Source of the DNA: Candidatus Brocadiaceae bacterium
GTDB taxonomy: Bacteria > Planctomycetota > MHYJ01 > JACQXL01 > CAKKQI01
DNA: 11,634 nucleotides
Assembly (NCBI GenBank): GCA_919901895.1
Contig: CAKKQI010000449.1
Location: 1-11,634 of the forward strand
Direction of reading: 5' to 3'
Under the pieces are notes generated by a model. It did no database searches, was not told where the DNA came from, and saw nothing but the letters and a program-made list of their open reading frames with translations. Positions 1-5,956 of the stretch are shown here, in pieces. The position numbers and the translations under genes are program-made. The stretch's first letter is position 1. The number at the start of each line of letters is the position of its first letter.

Positions 1-1446
1 GATATAAGTATTGGCCCCCATAAAAACCGCCCCGCAGGAAATTGCGCTTAAAAGCATCACCCCCTCGGCGCCGAGATTAATCAAATCTTTAAGATAAGTT
101 GGCCCGAGGGCAATCCCTTTTATTCCGCTGGCCATCGCGGTCATCGTCAAATAGGTCGGGGCATTATCAAGGAAACCGGAAAGCGCCCCGGTAACCCAGA
201 AGAAATGAAACGGTTGTTGCAAACCCAGCGAAGCCCCCTTGGCGTTAAGGATTATCAAGGCCGGTATCATCGTTGCAAAAATACCGGCAAAAAGCACGGC
301 GACTTCAATAATCGGATTGAAAGTAAACTCATTTGCTTTACGGGTATGTTTTTTGGTAACACTTAAAGAAAAAACCGCCAGGAGCGTCATAAACGCCTCT
401 TTAATTCCAAAGTCCCAGCGCAGATAACCGGAAAGAAAGATGGTCGTAATGATACCACCCAGGAACAAGAAATTTACCGACCCCTCTATCCCTAACGGTT
501 TTTTGGGTTCGACATCTTCAATTAAGTCACCCGGTGTGGCAATATCTTCACGGTTGAATTTCCACTGGTCGTATAAATTAAAAACAATTAGAATTAACCC
601 GTTGACAAACAGCCATTGGGGTAAAAGTTTCAAGGTCCAGAGGAAAGGAACGCCTTTCAAAAAACCTAAAAAAAGCGGCGGGTCGCCTAACGGCGTCAGC
701 AATCCTCCGCAATTACCCACGATGAAGATAAAAAAGATGATGATATGTTTTTTGTCGTGGCGGACGCGGTTGGCCCGGATGAGCGGACGGATTAAAAGCA
801 CTGAAGCGCCGGTCGTGCCGATAAAACTCGCCAGCACCCCGCCGATAGCCAGAACCAGGGTATTGATCAAAGGCGTGCCGGCTAACGACCCTTTAATATA
901 AATCCCGCCGGCAATAATATACAGCGCCCCCAAAAGAATAATAAACGAAAGATAGTCCTTCAAGATAACGACTAATTCAGCCGGTTGAACCGTCAGGATA
1001 TAAATGGCCACCGGCACACCGAGCAGGAACGCAATGATCCCCTTATTTAAATGTTTTTCCCACCAGTGAGGCGAAATTAGCGGAATAACGGCAATGGCCA
1101 GAAGCATCAGGACGAAAGGAATCACCGACCAGAGAGGTAAATCAAGATGGTGGGTCGGTAACCGGTGATCGGCCCGCTCCGCCGAGCCGGAGACGAGGCG
1201 AGTAACCGGTGATTGGGTTTCACGAGAAAAAGACGACGAGGTTTCTGATTTCGTTATCGGAGAAAGTTGCGCCAAATGCGGAGTGAGCCCTTCGGCTTCG
1301 ATCAGGGCCTTGAGCCTGCCGAAAGGCGGAGCCGAACTATCAGAAGTGTGTTCCTGTGCATAAAGATTAACAGACAAAATAATCCCGAAAATTAAAATAA
1401 CGACAAAAATCTTAAATCTCGCGGCGAAATAATTGTTTTTTTTCAT
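1..1446 (-). CDS. Na+/H+ antiporter-like permease (NhaD/CitMHS_2 type), 3' end outside window
   Basis: Open frame of 482 codons read from the ATG at 1446 to the window edge, with no stop, so the C-terminus is missing. Residues 1-32 look like a signal peptide (basic start, hydrophobic core, LYAQE end). Residues 33-102 are a hydrophilic, low-complexity linker. From LPLWSVIPF (103 on) come repeated hydrophobic segments typical of the ion-transporter superfamily. Diagnostic motifs are GNCGGLLTPLGDPPLFLG (244-261) and LDNAPTYLTM (426-435), which I recognise from the CitMHS_2/NhaD-like 'sodium:proton antiporter' proteins of Planctomycetes, Bacteroidetes and relatives. The likely role is exchange of sodium for protons across the inner membrane; the substrate is inferred from family and could be another ion or an organic acid. 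I see no clear Shine-Dalgarno before the ATG. It is transcribed divergently from uvrB. Confidence 0.85.
   Translation of the reverse strand, partial: MKKNNYFAARFKIFVVILIFGIILSVNLYAQEHTSDSSAPPFGRLKALIEAEGLTPHLAQLSPITKSETSSSFSRETQSPVTRLVSGSAERADHRLPTHHLDLPLWSVIPFVLMLLAIAVIPLISPHWWEKHLNKGIIAFLLGVPVAIYILTVQPAELVVILKDYLSFIILLGALYIIAGGIYIKGSLAGTPLINTLVLAIGGVLASFIGTTGASVLLIRPLIRANRVRHDKKHIIIFFIFIVGNCGGLLTPLGDPPLFLGFLKGVPFLWTLKLLPQWLFVNGLILIVFNLYDQWKFNREDIATPGDLIEDVEPKKPLGIEGSVNFLFLGGIITTIFLSGYLRWDFGIKEAFMTLLAVFSLSVTKKHTRKANEFTFNPIIEVAVLFAGIFATMIPALIILNAKGASLGLQQPFHFFWVTGALSGFLDNAPTYLTMTAMASGIKGIALGPTYLKDLINLGAEGVMLLSAISCGAVFMGANTYI
1157..1213. repeat. 12-bp direct repeat in the antiporter linker
   Basis: The sequence gtaaccggtgat occurs at 1157-1168 and again at 1202-1213, 45 bases apart, with GC-rich sequence between. 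It lies in the part of the antiporter gene encoding the hydrophilic linker after the signal peptide (about residues 78-97), where the protein has no recognisable fold. It may be a small duplication or an insertion scar. Confidence 0.5.
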
Positions 1447-1507
1447 TGTAAATTAAAAATTTACTATATTGTAATGGATTTATTAAAGCCCTCCGCAAAA
1501 TGTCATT
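1447..1507. other. AT-rich 5' flank of the antiporter gene
   Basis: Read on the minus strand this holds TACAAT and TATAGT hexamers that could serve as a -10 box for the antiporter gene, but no matching -35 sequence at the right distance and no Shine-Dalgarno. I call no specific promoter here. Confidence 0.3.
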
Positions 1508-1647
1508 CAGACTGTGTCATAATCCTCTTTTTGTCATTGCGATCCGCCTGAGGCGGAGAAGCAATCTCTATTTAATGAGATTACTTCGTCGCCCCGTCCC
1601 GCCCAGGCGGGACGGGATTCCTCGTAATGACATTATGACACAGTCTG
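1508..1647. repeat. composite palindromic element with branched fold
   Basis: A perfect 15-bp inverted repeat (1508-1522 with 1633-1647) encloses a second stem (tgtcattgcga 1532-1542 with tcgtaatgaca 1622-1632, one G-T pair). Inside are a perfect hairpin 1543-1557 (tccgcct/aggcgga), an 11-bp pairing 1558-1568 with 1577-1587 (one mismatch), and an 11-bp perfect GC-rich hairpin 1593-1603 with 1606-1616. The whole folds as a branched cruciform. No transposase is nearby, so it is best read as a non-autonomous REP/MITE-like element. A 67-codon frame across it is made of repeat sequence and is not a gene. Confidence 0.8.
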
Positions 1648-1682
1648 ATTGCGAGTCTCGCCTTAGCGGGACGAAGCAATCT
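1647..1682. repeat. palindromic repeat unit, 'attgcgag...gaagcaatct' family
   Basis: The ends gattgcgag (1647-1655) and gaagcaatct (1673-1682) pair through gattgc/gcaatc around a central tcgccttagcggga arm. It is the same family as the unit inside 1532-1568 and the copy within nadD at 4901-4939. Confidence 0.75.
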
Positions 1683-1694
1683 GACCTGACAAGG

Positions 1695-1764
1695 TCATCC
1701 TGAGCGTAAGCGAAGGATCTCGTAACGAATACCAGAGAGACCCTTCACTCCGTTCAGGGTGACA
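1695..1764. repeat. inverted pair of 'tcatcctgag...aaggatct' repeats
   Basis: Unit 1695-1720 has atcct (1697-1701) pairing with aggat (1714-1718). A diverged copy in the opposite orientation lies at about 1735-1764, carrying ccct (1741-1744) and aggg (1756-1759). The two face each other and could pair over most of their length. The dyad tgacac/gtgtca at 1760-1774 follows directly. Confidence 0.65.
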
Positions 1765-1774
1765 CTTCGTGTCA

Positions 1775-1816
1775 GATTGCCACGCCCCCCGACGTTATGT
1801 CGGGGGTCTCGCAATG
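1775..1816. repeat. palindromic repeat unit with 8-bp GC stem
   Basis: The outer arms attgc (1776-1780) and gcaat (1811-1815) flank an inner stem cccccgac (1786-1793) paired with gtcggggg (1799-1806), loop gttat. It is another variant of the local 'attgc...gcaat' palindrome family, with a different central arm. Confidence 0.7.
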
Positions 1817-1905
1817 ACATACACAGAGGTAAAAAGTAAGTGCTTCAATAAAGCCAATTGTAATAAATATTTTAAACCTGGCAAGAAAAAACTACCATTT
1901 TTCTC

Positions 1906-1934
1906 TTTAACTTTTAAGAATTTTATCTTATAAT
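1906..1934 (+). promoter_or_regulatory. probable sigma70-type promoter for uvrB
   Basis: A perfect -10 hexamer TATAAT lies at 1929-1934. The -35 position 17 bases upstream is tttaac (1906-1911), a weak match. Transcription would start near 1941, giving a leader of about 70 bases. I see no LexA-like operator. Confidence 0.5.
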
Positions 1935-1937
1935 ATA

Positions 1938-2002
1938 AAAATCCGTCCCGATCGGATCGGGACAGGCAGGATTTTCCTTGTAGTGATCCCGCCGAGGCGG
2001 GA
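1938..2002 (+). promoter_or_regulatory. two hairpins in the uvrB leader
   Basis: The first hairpin has an 8-bp inner stem (gtcccgat 1945-1952 with atcgggac 1956-1963) inside an outer 7-bp stem (aaaatcc 1938-1944 with ggatttt 1969-1975). The second is tcccgcc 1987-1993 with ggcggga 1996-2002, loop ga. The only Shine-Dalgarno-like sequence before uvrB, gagg at 1994-1997, sits in the loop and stem of this second hairpin, 14 bases before the ATG. Both look derived from the repeat families seen upstream. Confidence 0.6.
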
Positions 2003-2011
2003 CGAACTATT

Positions 2012-4036
2012 ATGTTTAAACTCGTCAGTAAATTCAAACCGCAGGGCGACCAGCCGGAAGCCATCAGGCAACTGACCGAAGGCGTCCTGGCTGGCCACCG
2101 TTATCAAACTTTACTCGGAGTTACCGGTTCAGGCAAGACTTTTACGATGGCAAACATCATCAAAAATACCGGCCGGCCGGCCCTGATTATTTCTCATAAC
2201 AAAACACTGGCCGCCCAACTTTACGCCGAGTTTAAAGAATTCTTCCCGGCCAATGCGGTCCATTATTTTGTCAGTTATTATGATTATTACCAGCCCGAGG
2301 CCTATATCCCCCAGAAGGATATTTATATTGAAAAAGATGCTTCCATTAATGAAAACCTGGACCGGCTGCGTTTAGCCACCACCAGTTCACTGATGTCGCG
2401 GAGCGATGTGATTATCGTAGCCAGCGTTTCCTGCATCTACGGACTCGGCTCGCCGGAAGATTATGCCGAAATGGCCATCAAAGTCAGAAAAAATGACCAG
2501 ATTAGCCGAAACGAAATCTTAAAAAAACTAGTGGAAATCCAATATGAACGCAATGAAGTGGCTTTCCAGCGCGGGAATTTCCGGGTGCGGGGCGAAACGA
2601 TTGACGTTTACCCGAGTTATGAAGAATCAGCCGTCCGGTTTATCCTTAACCAGCCCCAATATAATCGGGGCCAGACCGTGGTTAAAAATATCTTCCGGAT
2701 AGATCCATTAACGGCTGAGATAATTACCGAACTGGACCAGGGATTTATTTTCCCGGCTAAACATTTTGTCATGCCGCCGGATAAAATTGACCGGGCTATG
2801 GAATCAATCAAGAAAGAATTAGCCGGACAGTTAAAAAAAATATCCGCCTCAGGCAAATTAGTGGAAGCCCAGCGGTTATCCGCCCGCACCAACTACGACA
2901 TAGAAATGCTGCAGGAAGTCGGTTATTGCAAAGGAATAGAAAATTATTCCCGTCATCTGAGCGGCCGATTGCCCGGCCAAAGACCCGATACCTTAATTGA
3001 CTTCTTTCCGAAAGATTTTCTAACGTTTGTAGACGAGTCCCATGTAACTATTCCGCAATTACACGGGATGTATCACGGCGACCGGGCGCGCAAGGAAACA
3101 CTGGTGGAATACGGGTTCCGGTTGCCTTCAGCCCTGGATAACCGCCCGATGAAATTTGACGAATGGGAAAAAGCCGTCAAGCAGGTAATTTTTGTTTCCG
3201 CCACCCCGAACCAGTTTGAAATCCAGAAATCAGACGGCCAGATCGTGCAACAAATTATCCGACCCACCGGACTGGTTGACCCGCTGATGACGGTTAAACC
3301 GTCCGACGGACAGGTAACCGACCTGTTAAAAGAAATTATCATGCGGATCAAGAAAAAGGAACGCGTGCTGGTTACGACCCTGACCAAACGTTTAGCCGAA
3401 GATTTAAGTCATTATCTCAAGGAAAAAAATATAAAAAGTTGTTATCTTCATTCGGAAATTGATACGATTGAACGTTCCCGAATTTTACGTGATTTAAGAA
3501 GCGGTAAATTTGACGTGCTGGTGGGGATAAATTTATTGCGGGAAGGCCTGGATTTACCGGAGGTTTCGCTGGTGGCGGTGCTGGATGCAGACAAGGAAGG
3601 ATTTTTGCGCTCAACCACCTCGCTGATCCAGACCGCGGGCCGGACGGCCCGGCATATCAACGGAACGGTTATCCTTTACGCCCGGCAAATCACCCGTTCA
3701 ATGACCGAAGCAATTAAAGAAACAGAACGCCGGCGTGAGATTCAACTAACTTATAATAAAAAACATAAGATTACGCCGAAAACTATCCGGAAAGAAATAA
3801 TTAAAGGGATTGAAGAAATCGTCAGCGCCAGGAAAGTGGAAGAATTCGCGCTTAATTTTGACCCGGATCAGTATCAGACTAATGAATTAATTAGTAAATT
3901 AGAACAGGAAATGTATGCGGCGGCGAAGAGCCTGGAGTTTGAACGCGCGGCGAAGTTAAGAAATCTACTTCAGGAACTAAAAGAAGCGCCGCGGCTAACC
4001 AGAGTAAAAAAGCACAAAATTCCAAACATCAAATAA
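2012..4036 (+). CDS. uvrB: UvrABC system protein B (excision nuclease subunit)
   Basis: Damage-recognition helicase-like subunit of nucleotide excision repair: UvrA loads it at a lesion, it verifies the damage, then recruits UvrC for incision. The protein has 674 residues, normal for the family. Walker A is GVTGSGKT (36-43); the tyrosine-rich damage-probing beta-hairpin region begins at YYDYYQPEAYIP (89-100); motif II is DESH (341-344) before VTIPQ; the TLVEYGFRLPSALDNRPM block is at 363-380; motif VI is QTAGRTAR (540-547), where most UvrBs have QTIGRAAR. The C-terminal UVR domain (about 627-657, EFERAAKLR) is the UvrC/UvrA contact. The start matches the family's usual N-terminus (FKLVSKFKPQGDQPEAI). 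The last residues (KHKIPNIK) are encoded inside an AT-rich repeat. It is probably expressed alone from the promoter at 1906-1934. Confidence 0.98.
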   Translation: MFKLVSKFKPQGDQPEAIRQLTEGVLAGHRYQTLLGVTGSGKTFTMANIIKNTGRPALIISHNKTLAAQLYAEFKEFFPANAVHYFVSYYDYYQPEAYIPQKDIYIEKDASINENLDRLRLATTSSLMSRSDVIIVASVSCIYGLGSPEDYAEMAIKVRKNDQISRNEILKKLVEIQYERNEVAFQRGNFRVRGETIDVYPSYEESAVRFILNQPQYNRGQTVVKNIFRIDPLTAEIITELDQGFIFPAKHFVMPPDKIDRAMESIKKELAGQLKKISASGKLVEAQRLSARTNYDIEMLQEVGYCKGIENYSRHLSGRLPGQRPDTLIDFFPKDFLTFVDESHVTIPQLHGMYHGDRARKETLVEYGFRLPSALDNRPMKFDEWEKAVKQVIFVSATPNQFEIQKSDGQIVQQIIRPTGLVDPLMTVKPSDGQVTDLLKEIIMRIKKKERVLVTTLTKRLAEDLSHYLKEKNIKSCYLHSEIDTIERSRILRDLRSGKFDVLVGINLLREGLDLPEVSLVAVLDADKEGFLRSTTSLIQTAGRTARHINGTVILYARQITRSMTEAIKETERRREIQLTYNKKHKITPKTIRKEIIKGIEEIVSARKVEEFALNFDPDQYQTNELISKLEQEMYAAAKSLEFERAAKLRNLLQELKEAPRLTRVKKHKIPNIK

Positions 4037-4106
4037 CAAACAAATATCAAATTTCAAATAAAAAGTCTTGAATTCTGGTAATTGCTATTTGAAATTTGGA
4101 ATTTGC
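4015..4106. repeat. AT-rich palindromic repeat over the uvrB 3' end
   Basis: A perfect 13-bp inverted repeat (caaatttcaaata 4048-4060 with tatttgaaatttg 4086-4098) is nested in a wider dyad, aaattccaaa (4017-4026) with tttggaattt (4095-4104). The left arm covers the final uvrB codons and stop (4034-4036). Its style (caaatatcaaattt...) is that of dispersed intergenic repeats seen in many environmental genomes. It could also act as a weak transcription end, but it lacks a GC stem with a clean T tract. Confidence 0.65.
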
Positions 4107-4187
4107 AAATTGTAAATGGGGTCTTGAAATAAGGAATTATTCGCACAGAAAAAAAGGCGTGTATTTCAACACTCAAACTCGTTGAGA

Positions 4188-4391
4188 AACATCCACTTGG
4201 GTTACCTACACCTCATTGTGAAGACGTTGTTTAATTCCGGAGGCTGAAACAGATCCGAAAAACAGTTCAATCGCCTCACGAAGGTTATCACGTGCTGTTT
4301 CAACCACGTTGCCCTGGCTGACGATGTCTAATTCAGGACACAACGCCACATAACCATCACCTAAATTTTCTTCCCAAAAAACGCATCCCTT
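4188..4391 (-). pseudogene. decayed HicB-like antitoxin
   Basis: Reading the minus strand from about 4391 gives GCVFWEENLGDGYVALCPEL, then DIVSQGNVVETARDNLREAI and ELFFGSVSASGIKQRLHNEV, then stop TAG at 4206-4208, then VTQVDV. This matches the core of HicB-family proteins (GDGYVALCPELDxxSQGxTVEEAxxNLxEAxEL), whose tail often reads EV(Y/F)VTQVEV. The stop therefore stands where a tyrosine or phenylalanine is expected, consistent with a one-base nonsense change. No start codon lies in frame upstream; the frame runs through an A10 tract into a stop. The nearest ATG (4386-4384) is out of frame across a run of six identical bases (4376-4381) and a one-base loss there would join them. No HicA toxin is adjacent. 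The nadD promoter now overlaps its 5' end. Confidence 0.8.
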
Positions 4392-4393
4392 TC

Positions 4394-4422
4394 TTGATTT
4401 TTTTTTTAAATCAGGTTATAAT
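4394..4422 (+). promoter_or_regulatory. promoter for nadD (leaderless geometry)
   Basis: TTGATT (4394-4399) and a perfect TATAAT (4417-4422) are separated by exactly 17 bases. The nadD ATG begins at 4430, only 8 bases past the -10 box, so the expected transcription start coincides with the start codon. No ribosome binding site is present between them. Confidence 0.7.
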
Positions 4423-4429
4423 TTAGTTT

Positions 4430-5143
4430 ATGAAAATCGGTATTTTAGGCGGGACTTTTAATCCGATCCACGCCGGGCACCTGATCATCGCCCAAGCGGT
4501 TTATGAAAAGTTTAAATTGGACCAAATACTTTTCATCCCCTGCCATACCCCCTATCATAAACAAAATACTTATTCACCCCGCTGTTACATCGGGGGACAA
4601 GTCGCCGAACCGAAACACCGGCTAAAAATGGTTGAACTGGCTACCAACAATATCGCCCATTTCGGTGTTTCCGACATTGATATCAAAAAAGGCGGACTAA
4701 CTTATTCCCTGGAAACATTACGTCGGTTGAAACAAAATTATCCGGCCAGCGCAAAATTTCATTTCATCATCGGGGCTGATTCCTTACCGGAACTGCCGCT
4801 CTGGTATAAAATTAAAGAACTCAGCCGGTTGTGCGAGTTTATCACGGTCGCCCGCCCCGTCCTCCGCCTTAGGCGGATCATCGGGACTCCTCGCAATGGC
4901 TGTCATTGCGAGTCCCGCCTTGCGGGACGAAGCAATCTCGTTTCGTTACGGGAACTAAAAACAATTTCTCAAAAACTGGGAGCCGGATTTGCCCGAAAGA
5001 TAGAAAGAAATTTCCTGAAGCATCCGATAATAAATATATCATCTACTGAAATTCGCGCCCGGTTAAAAAAACGGCAATCAATAAAGTATCTGGTCCCGCC
5101 GTCGGTAGAGAAATATATTATAAACCATAAACTTTATCCATGA
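4430..5143 (+). CDS. nadD: nicotinate-nucleotide adenylyltransferase with repeat-derived insertions
   Basis: Transfers AMP from ATP to nicotinate mononucleotide to make deamido-NAD in cytoplasmic NAD synthesis. Seen: the nucleotidyltransferase signature GGTFNPIHAGH (7-17), IIGADSLPELPLWY (113-126), the CEFITVARP block (135-143), the C-terminal ISSTEIR (203-209) and YLVPPSVEKYI (220-230). At 237 residues it is longer than most NadD proteins (roughly 190-215). Excess sequence sits at residues 144-171, where the DNA is a palindromic repeat, and possibly at about 50-60 (PRCYIGGQVAE), where the family normally has a shorter link between the PxHK and HRLxM motifs. Both additions keep the frame, and all signature motifs survive, so the enzyme is probably active. 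The start is fixed by the canonical MKIGILGGTFNP N-terminus. The stop overlaps the mlaE start (ATGA), implying co-translation. Confidence 0.95.
   Translation: MKIGILGGTFNPIHAGHLIIAQAVYEKFKLDQILFIPCHTPYHKQNTYSPRCYIGGQVAEPKHRLKMVELATNNIAHFGVSDIDIKKGGLTYSLETLRRLKQNYPASAKFHFIIGADSLPELPLWYKIKELSRLCEFITVARPVLRLRRIIGTPRNGCHCESRLAGRSNLVSLRELKTISQKLGAGFARKIERNFLKHPIINISSTEIRARLKKRQSIKYLVPPSVEKYIINHKLYP
4577..4610. repeat. possible short palindromic insertion in nadD
   Basis: ccccg (4579-4583) pairs with cgggg (4593-4597) around ctgttacat, resembling the cccccgac...gtcggggg unit at 1786-1806. It encodes about residues 50-60 of NadD, where related proteins have fewer residues. The match is short, so this is a tentative call. 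Confidence 0.4.
4859..4942. repeat. palindromic repeat inserted in frame within nadD
   Basis: About 84 bases encode NadD residues 144-171. The sequence tgtcattgcgag (4901-4912) ... gaagcaatctc (4929-4939), with a tcccgc/gcggga centre (4913-4918, 4922-4927), matches the intergenic units at 1532-1568 and 1647-1682. Upstream, ctcgcaatg (4890-4898) pairs with cattgcgag (4904-4912), and ccgcct/aggcgg forms a further hairpin near 4864-4876. The encoded peptide, rich in Arg, Cys and Ser, interrupts a normally continuous NadD alignment between VARP and LREL. Confidence 0.85.
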
Positions 5144-5925
5144 ATACGAGTCATCTATTTAATCCGTTTAAAAGTGTCCGGTTAATCATTACCGGCACGC
5201 TGGAAAGTCTGGGTTATAATTTATTATTATTAATCCAGTCGGCCCGGCAATACCGGAGCATTCCGAACAGGTTCAGGGAAACCGTTAACCAGATATCCAT
5301 CTGTGCGCGGGGTGGTTTTCCCGTGGCGATTATCGTGGCGATCTTCAGCGGGATGGTCCTGGCGTTGCAATCAGGCATTGAAATGGCCCGCTGGGGTCAG
5401 GAAGCCCAGATCGGAACGCTGGTGGCGGCGACAATGTGCCGGGAAATGGGACCGGTGATGACCGCTTATATCCTGGCCGGATTAATCGGCTCCACGATGG
5501 CCGCGGAAATCGGGACGATGAAGGTCTCGGAAGAAATAGATGCCCTGGAAGTAATGTCCATTGACCCCATTAGTTACCTGGTCCTGCCGCGGTTGCTGGC
5601 AATGGCCTTAGTTTGCCCCTTACTGACAGTTTATACCAATGTCGTTGGTATTTTAGGAGGCGGTGTCGTGGGCAAATTAGTTCTCAACGTAAATTTTTCA
5701 CTTTATTTCAGATATGCCCAGGAAGCCCTGACCCTGAAGGATATTTACAGTGGGCTTTTCAAGGCCTTGATTTTCGGATTTATGATTGCGCTGGTGGGCT
5801 GTTCGCAGGGTTTACGGGCGGAAAACGGTGCGGCCGGCGTCGGCAAAGCCACAATGAAAGCCGTCGTGATCGCTCTCATCTCTATCTTAATCTTTGATTA
5901 TTTCCTGACCTGGTTGTTTTATTAA
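5140..5925 (+). CDS. mlaE: MlaE-family ABC transporter permease (lipid transport)
   Basis: Membrane subunit of an MCE/Mla-type ABC transporter that moves phospholipids between inner and outer membranes. It has 261 residues, normal for MlaE. The amphipathic N-terminus (1-57) is followed by hydrophobic segments at about 59-79, 92-120, 147-178, 205-222 and 240-259. Family motifs include GMVLALQSG (71-79), REMGPVMTAYILAGLIGS (101-118) and the cytoplasmic loop EEIDALEVMSIDPISYLVLPR (131-151), which contacts the ATPase. The start overlaps the nadD stop by 4 bases, so translation is probably coupled; no Shine-Dalgarno is evident. The next genes are the matching ATPase and MCE protein. No mlaA, mlaB or mlaC gene is in the window. 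Confidence 0.93.
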   Translation: MNTSHLFNPFKSVRLIITGTLESLGYNLLLLIQSARQYRSIPNRFRETVNQISICARGGFPVAIIVAIFSGMVLALQSGIEMARWGQEAQIGTLVAATMCREMGPVMTAYILAGLIGSTMAAEIGTMKVSEEIDALEVMSIDPISYLVLPRLLAMALVCPLLTVYTNVVGILGGGVVGKLVLNVNFSLYFRYAQEALTLKDIYSGLFKALIFGFMIALVGCSQGLRAENGAAGVGKATMKAVVIALISILIFDYFLTWLFY

Positions 5926-5927
5926 CC

Positions 5928-5954
5928 ATAAAAATTTTCAGAGAAAATTTTTAT
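5928..5954 (+). promoter_or_regulatory. 12-bp perfect hairpin just before mlaF
   Basis: ataaaaattttc (5928-5939) pairs perfectly with gaaaatttttat (5943-5954), loop aga, ending two bases before the mlaF ATG at 5957. It fills the mlaE-mlaF gap and leaves no free ribosome binding site. It may lower or condition mlaF translation or act as a partial terminator, but the AT-rich stem argues against a strong terminator. Confidence 0.6.
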
Positions 5955-5956
5955 TT

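Noticed and set aside
440..901. 153-codon frame on the plus strand
   Set aside because: It lies antisense to the antiporter gene, whose minus-strand product has clear membrane segments and family motifs.
1500..1703. 67-codon frame on the plus strand
   Set aside because: It is made wholly of palindromic repeat sequence and has no protein-like character.
1501..1819. CRISPR array
   Set aside because: The repeats are palindromic, of several unlike types, unevenly spaced and partly nested; there are no constant spacers or cas genes.
1938..2011. riboswitch before uvrB
   Set aside because: The hairpins match the local repeat families and resemble no riboswitch I know; uvrB is not a usual riboswitch target.
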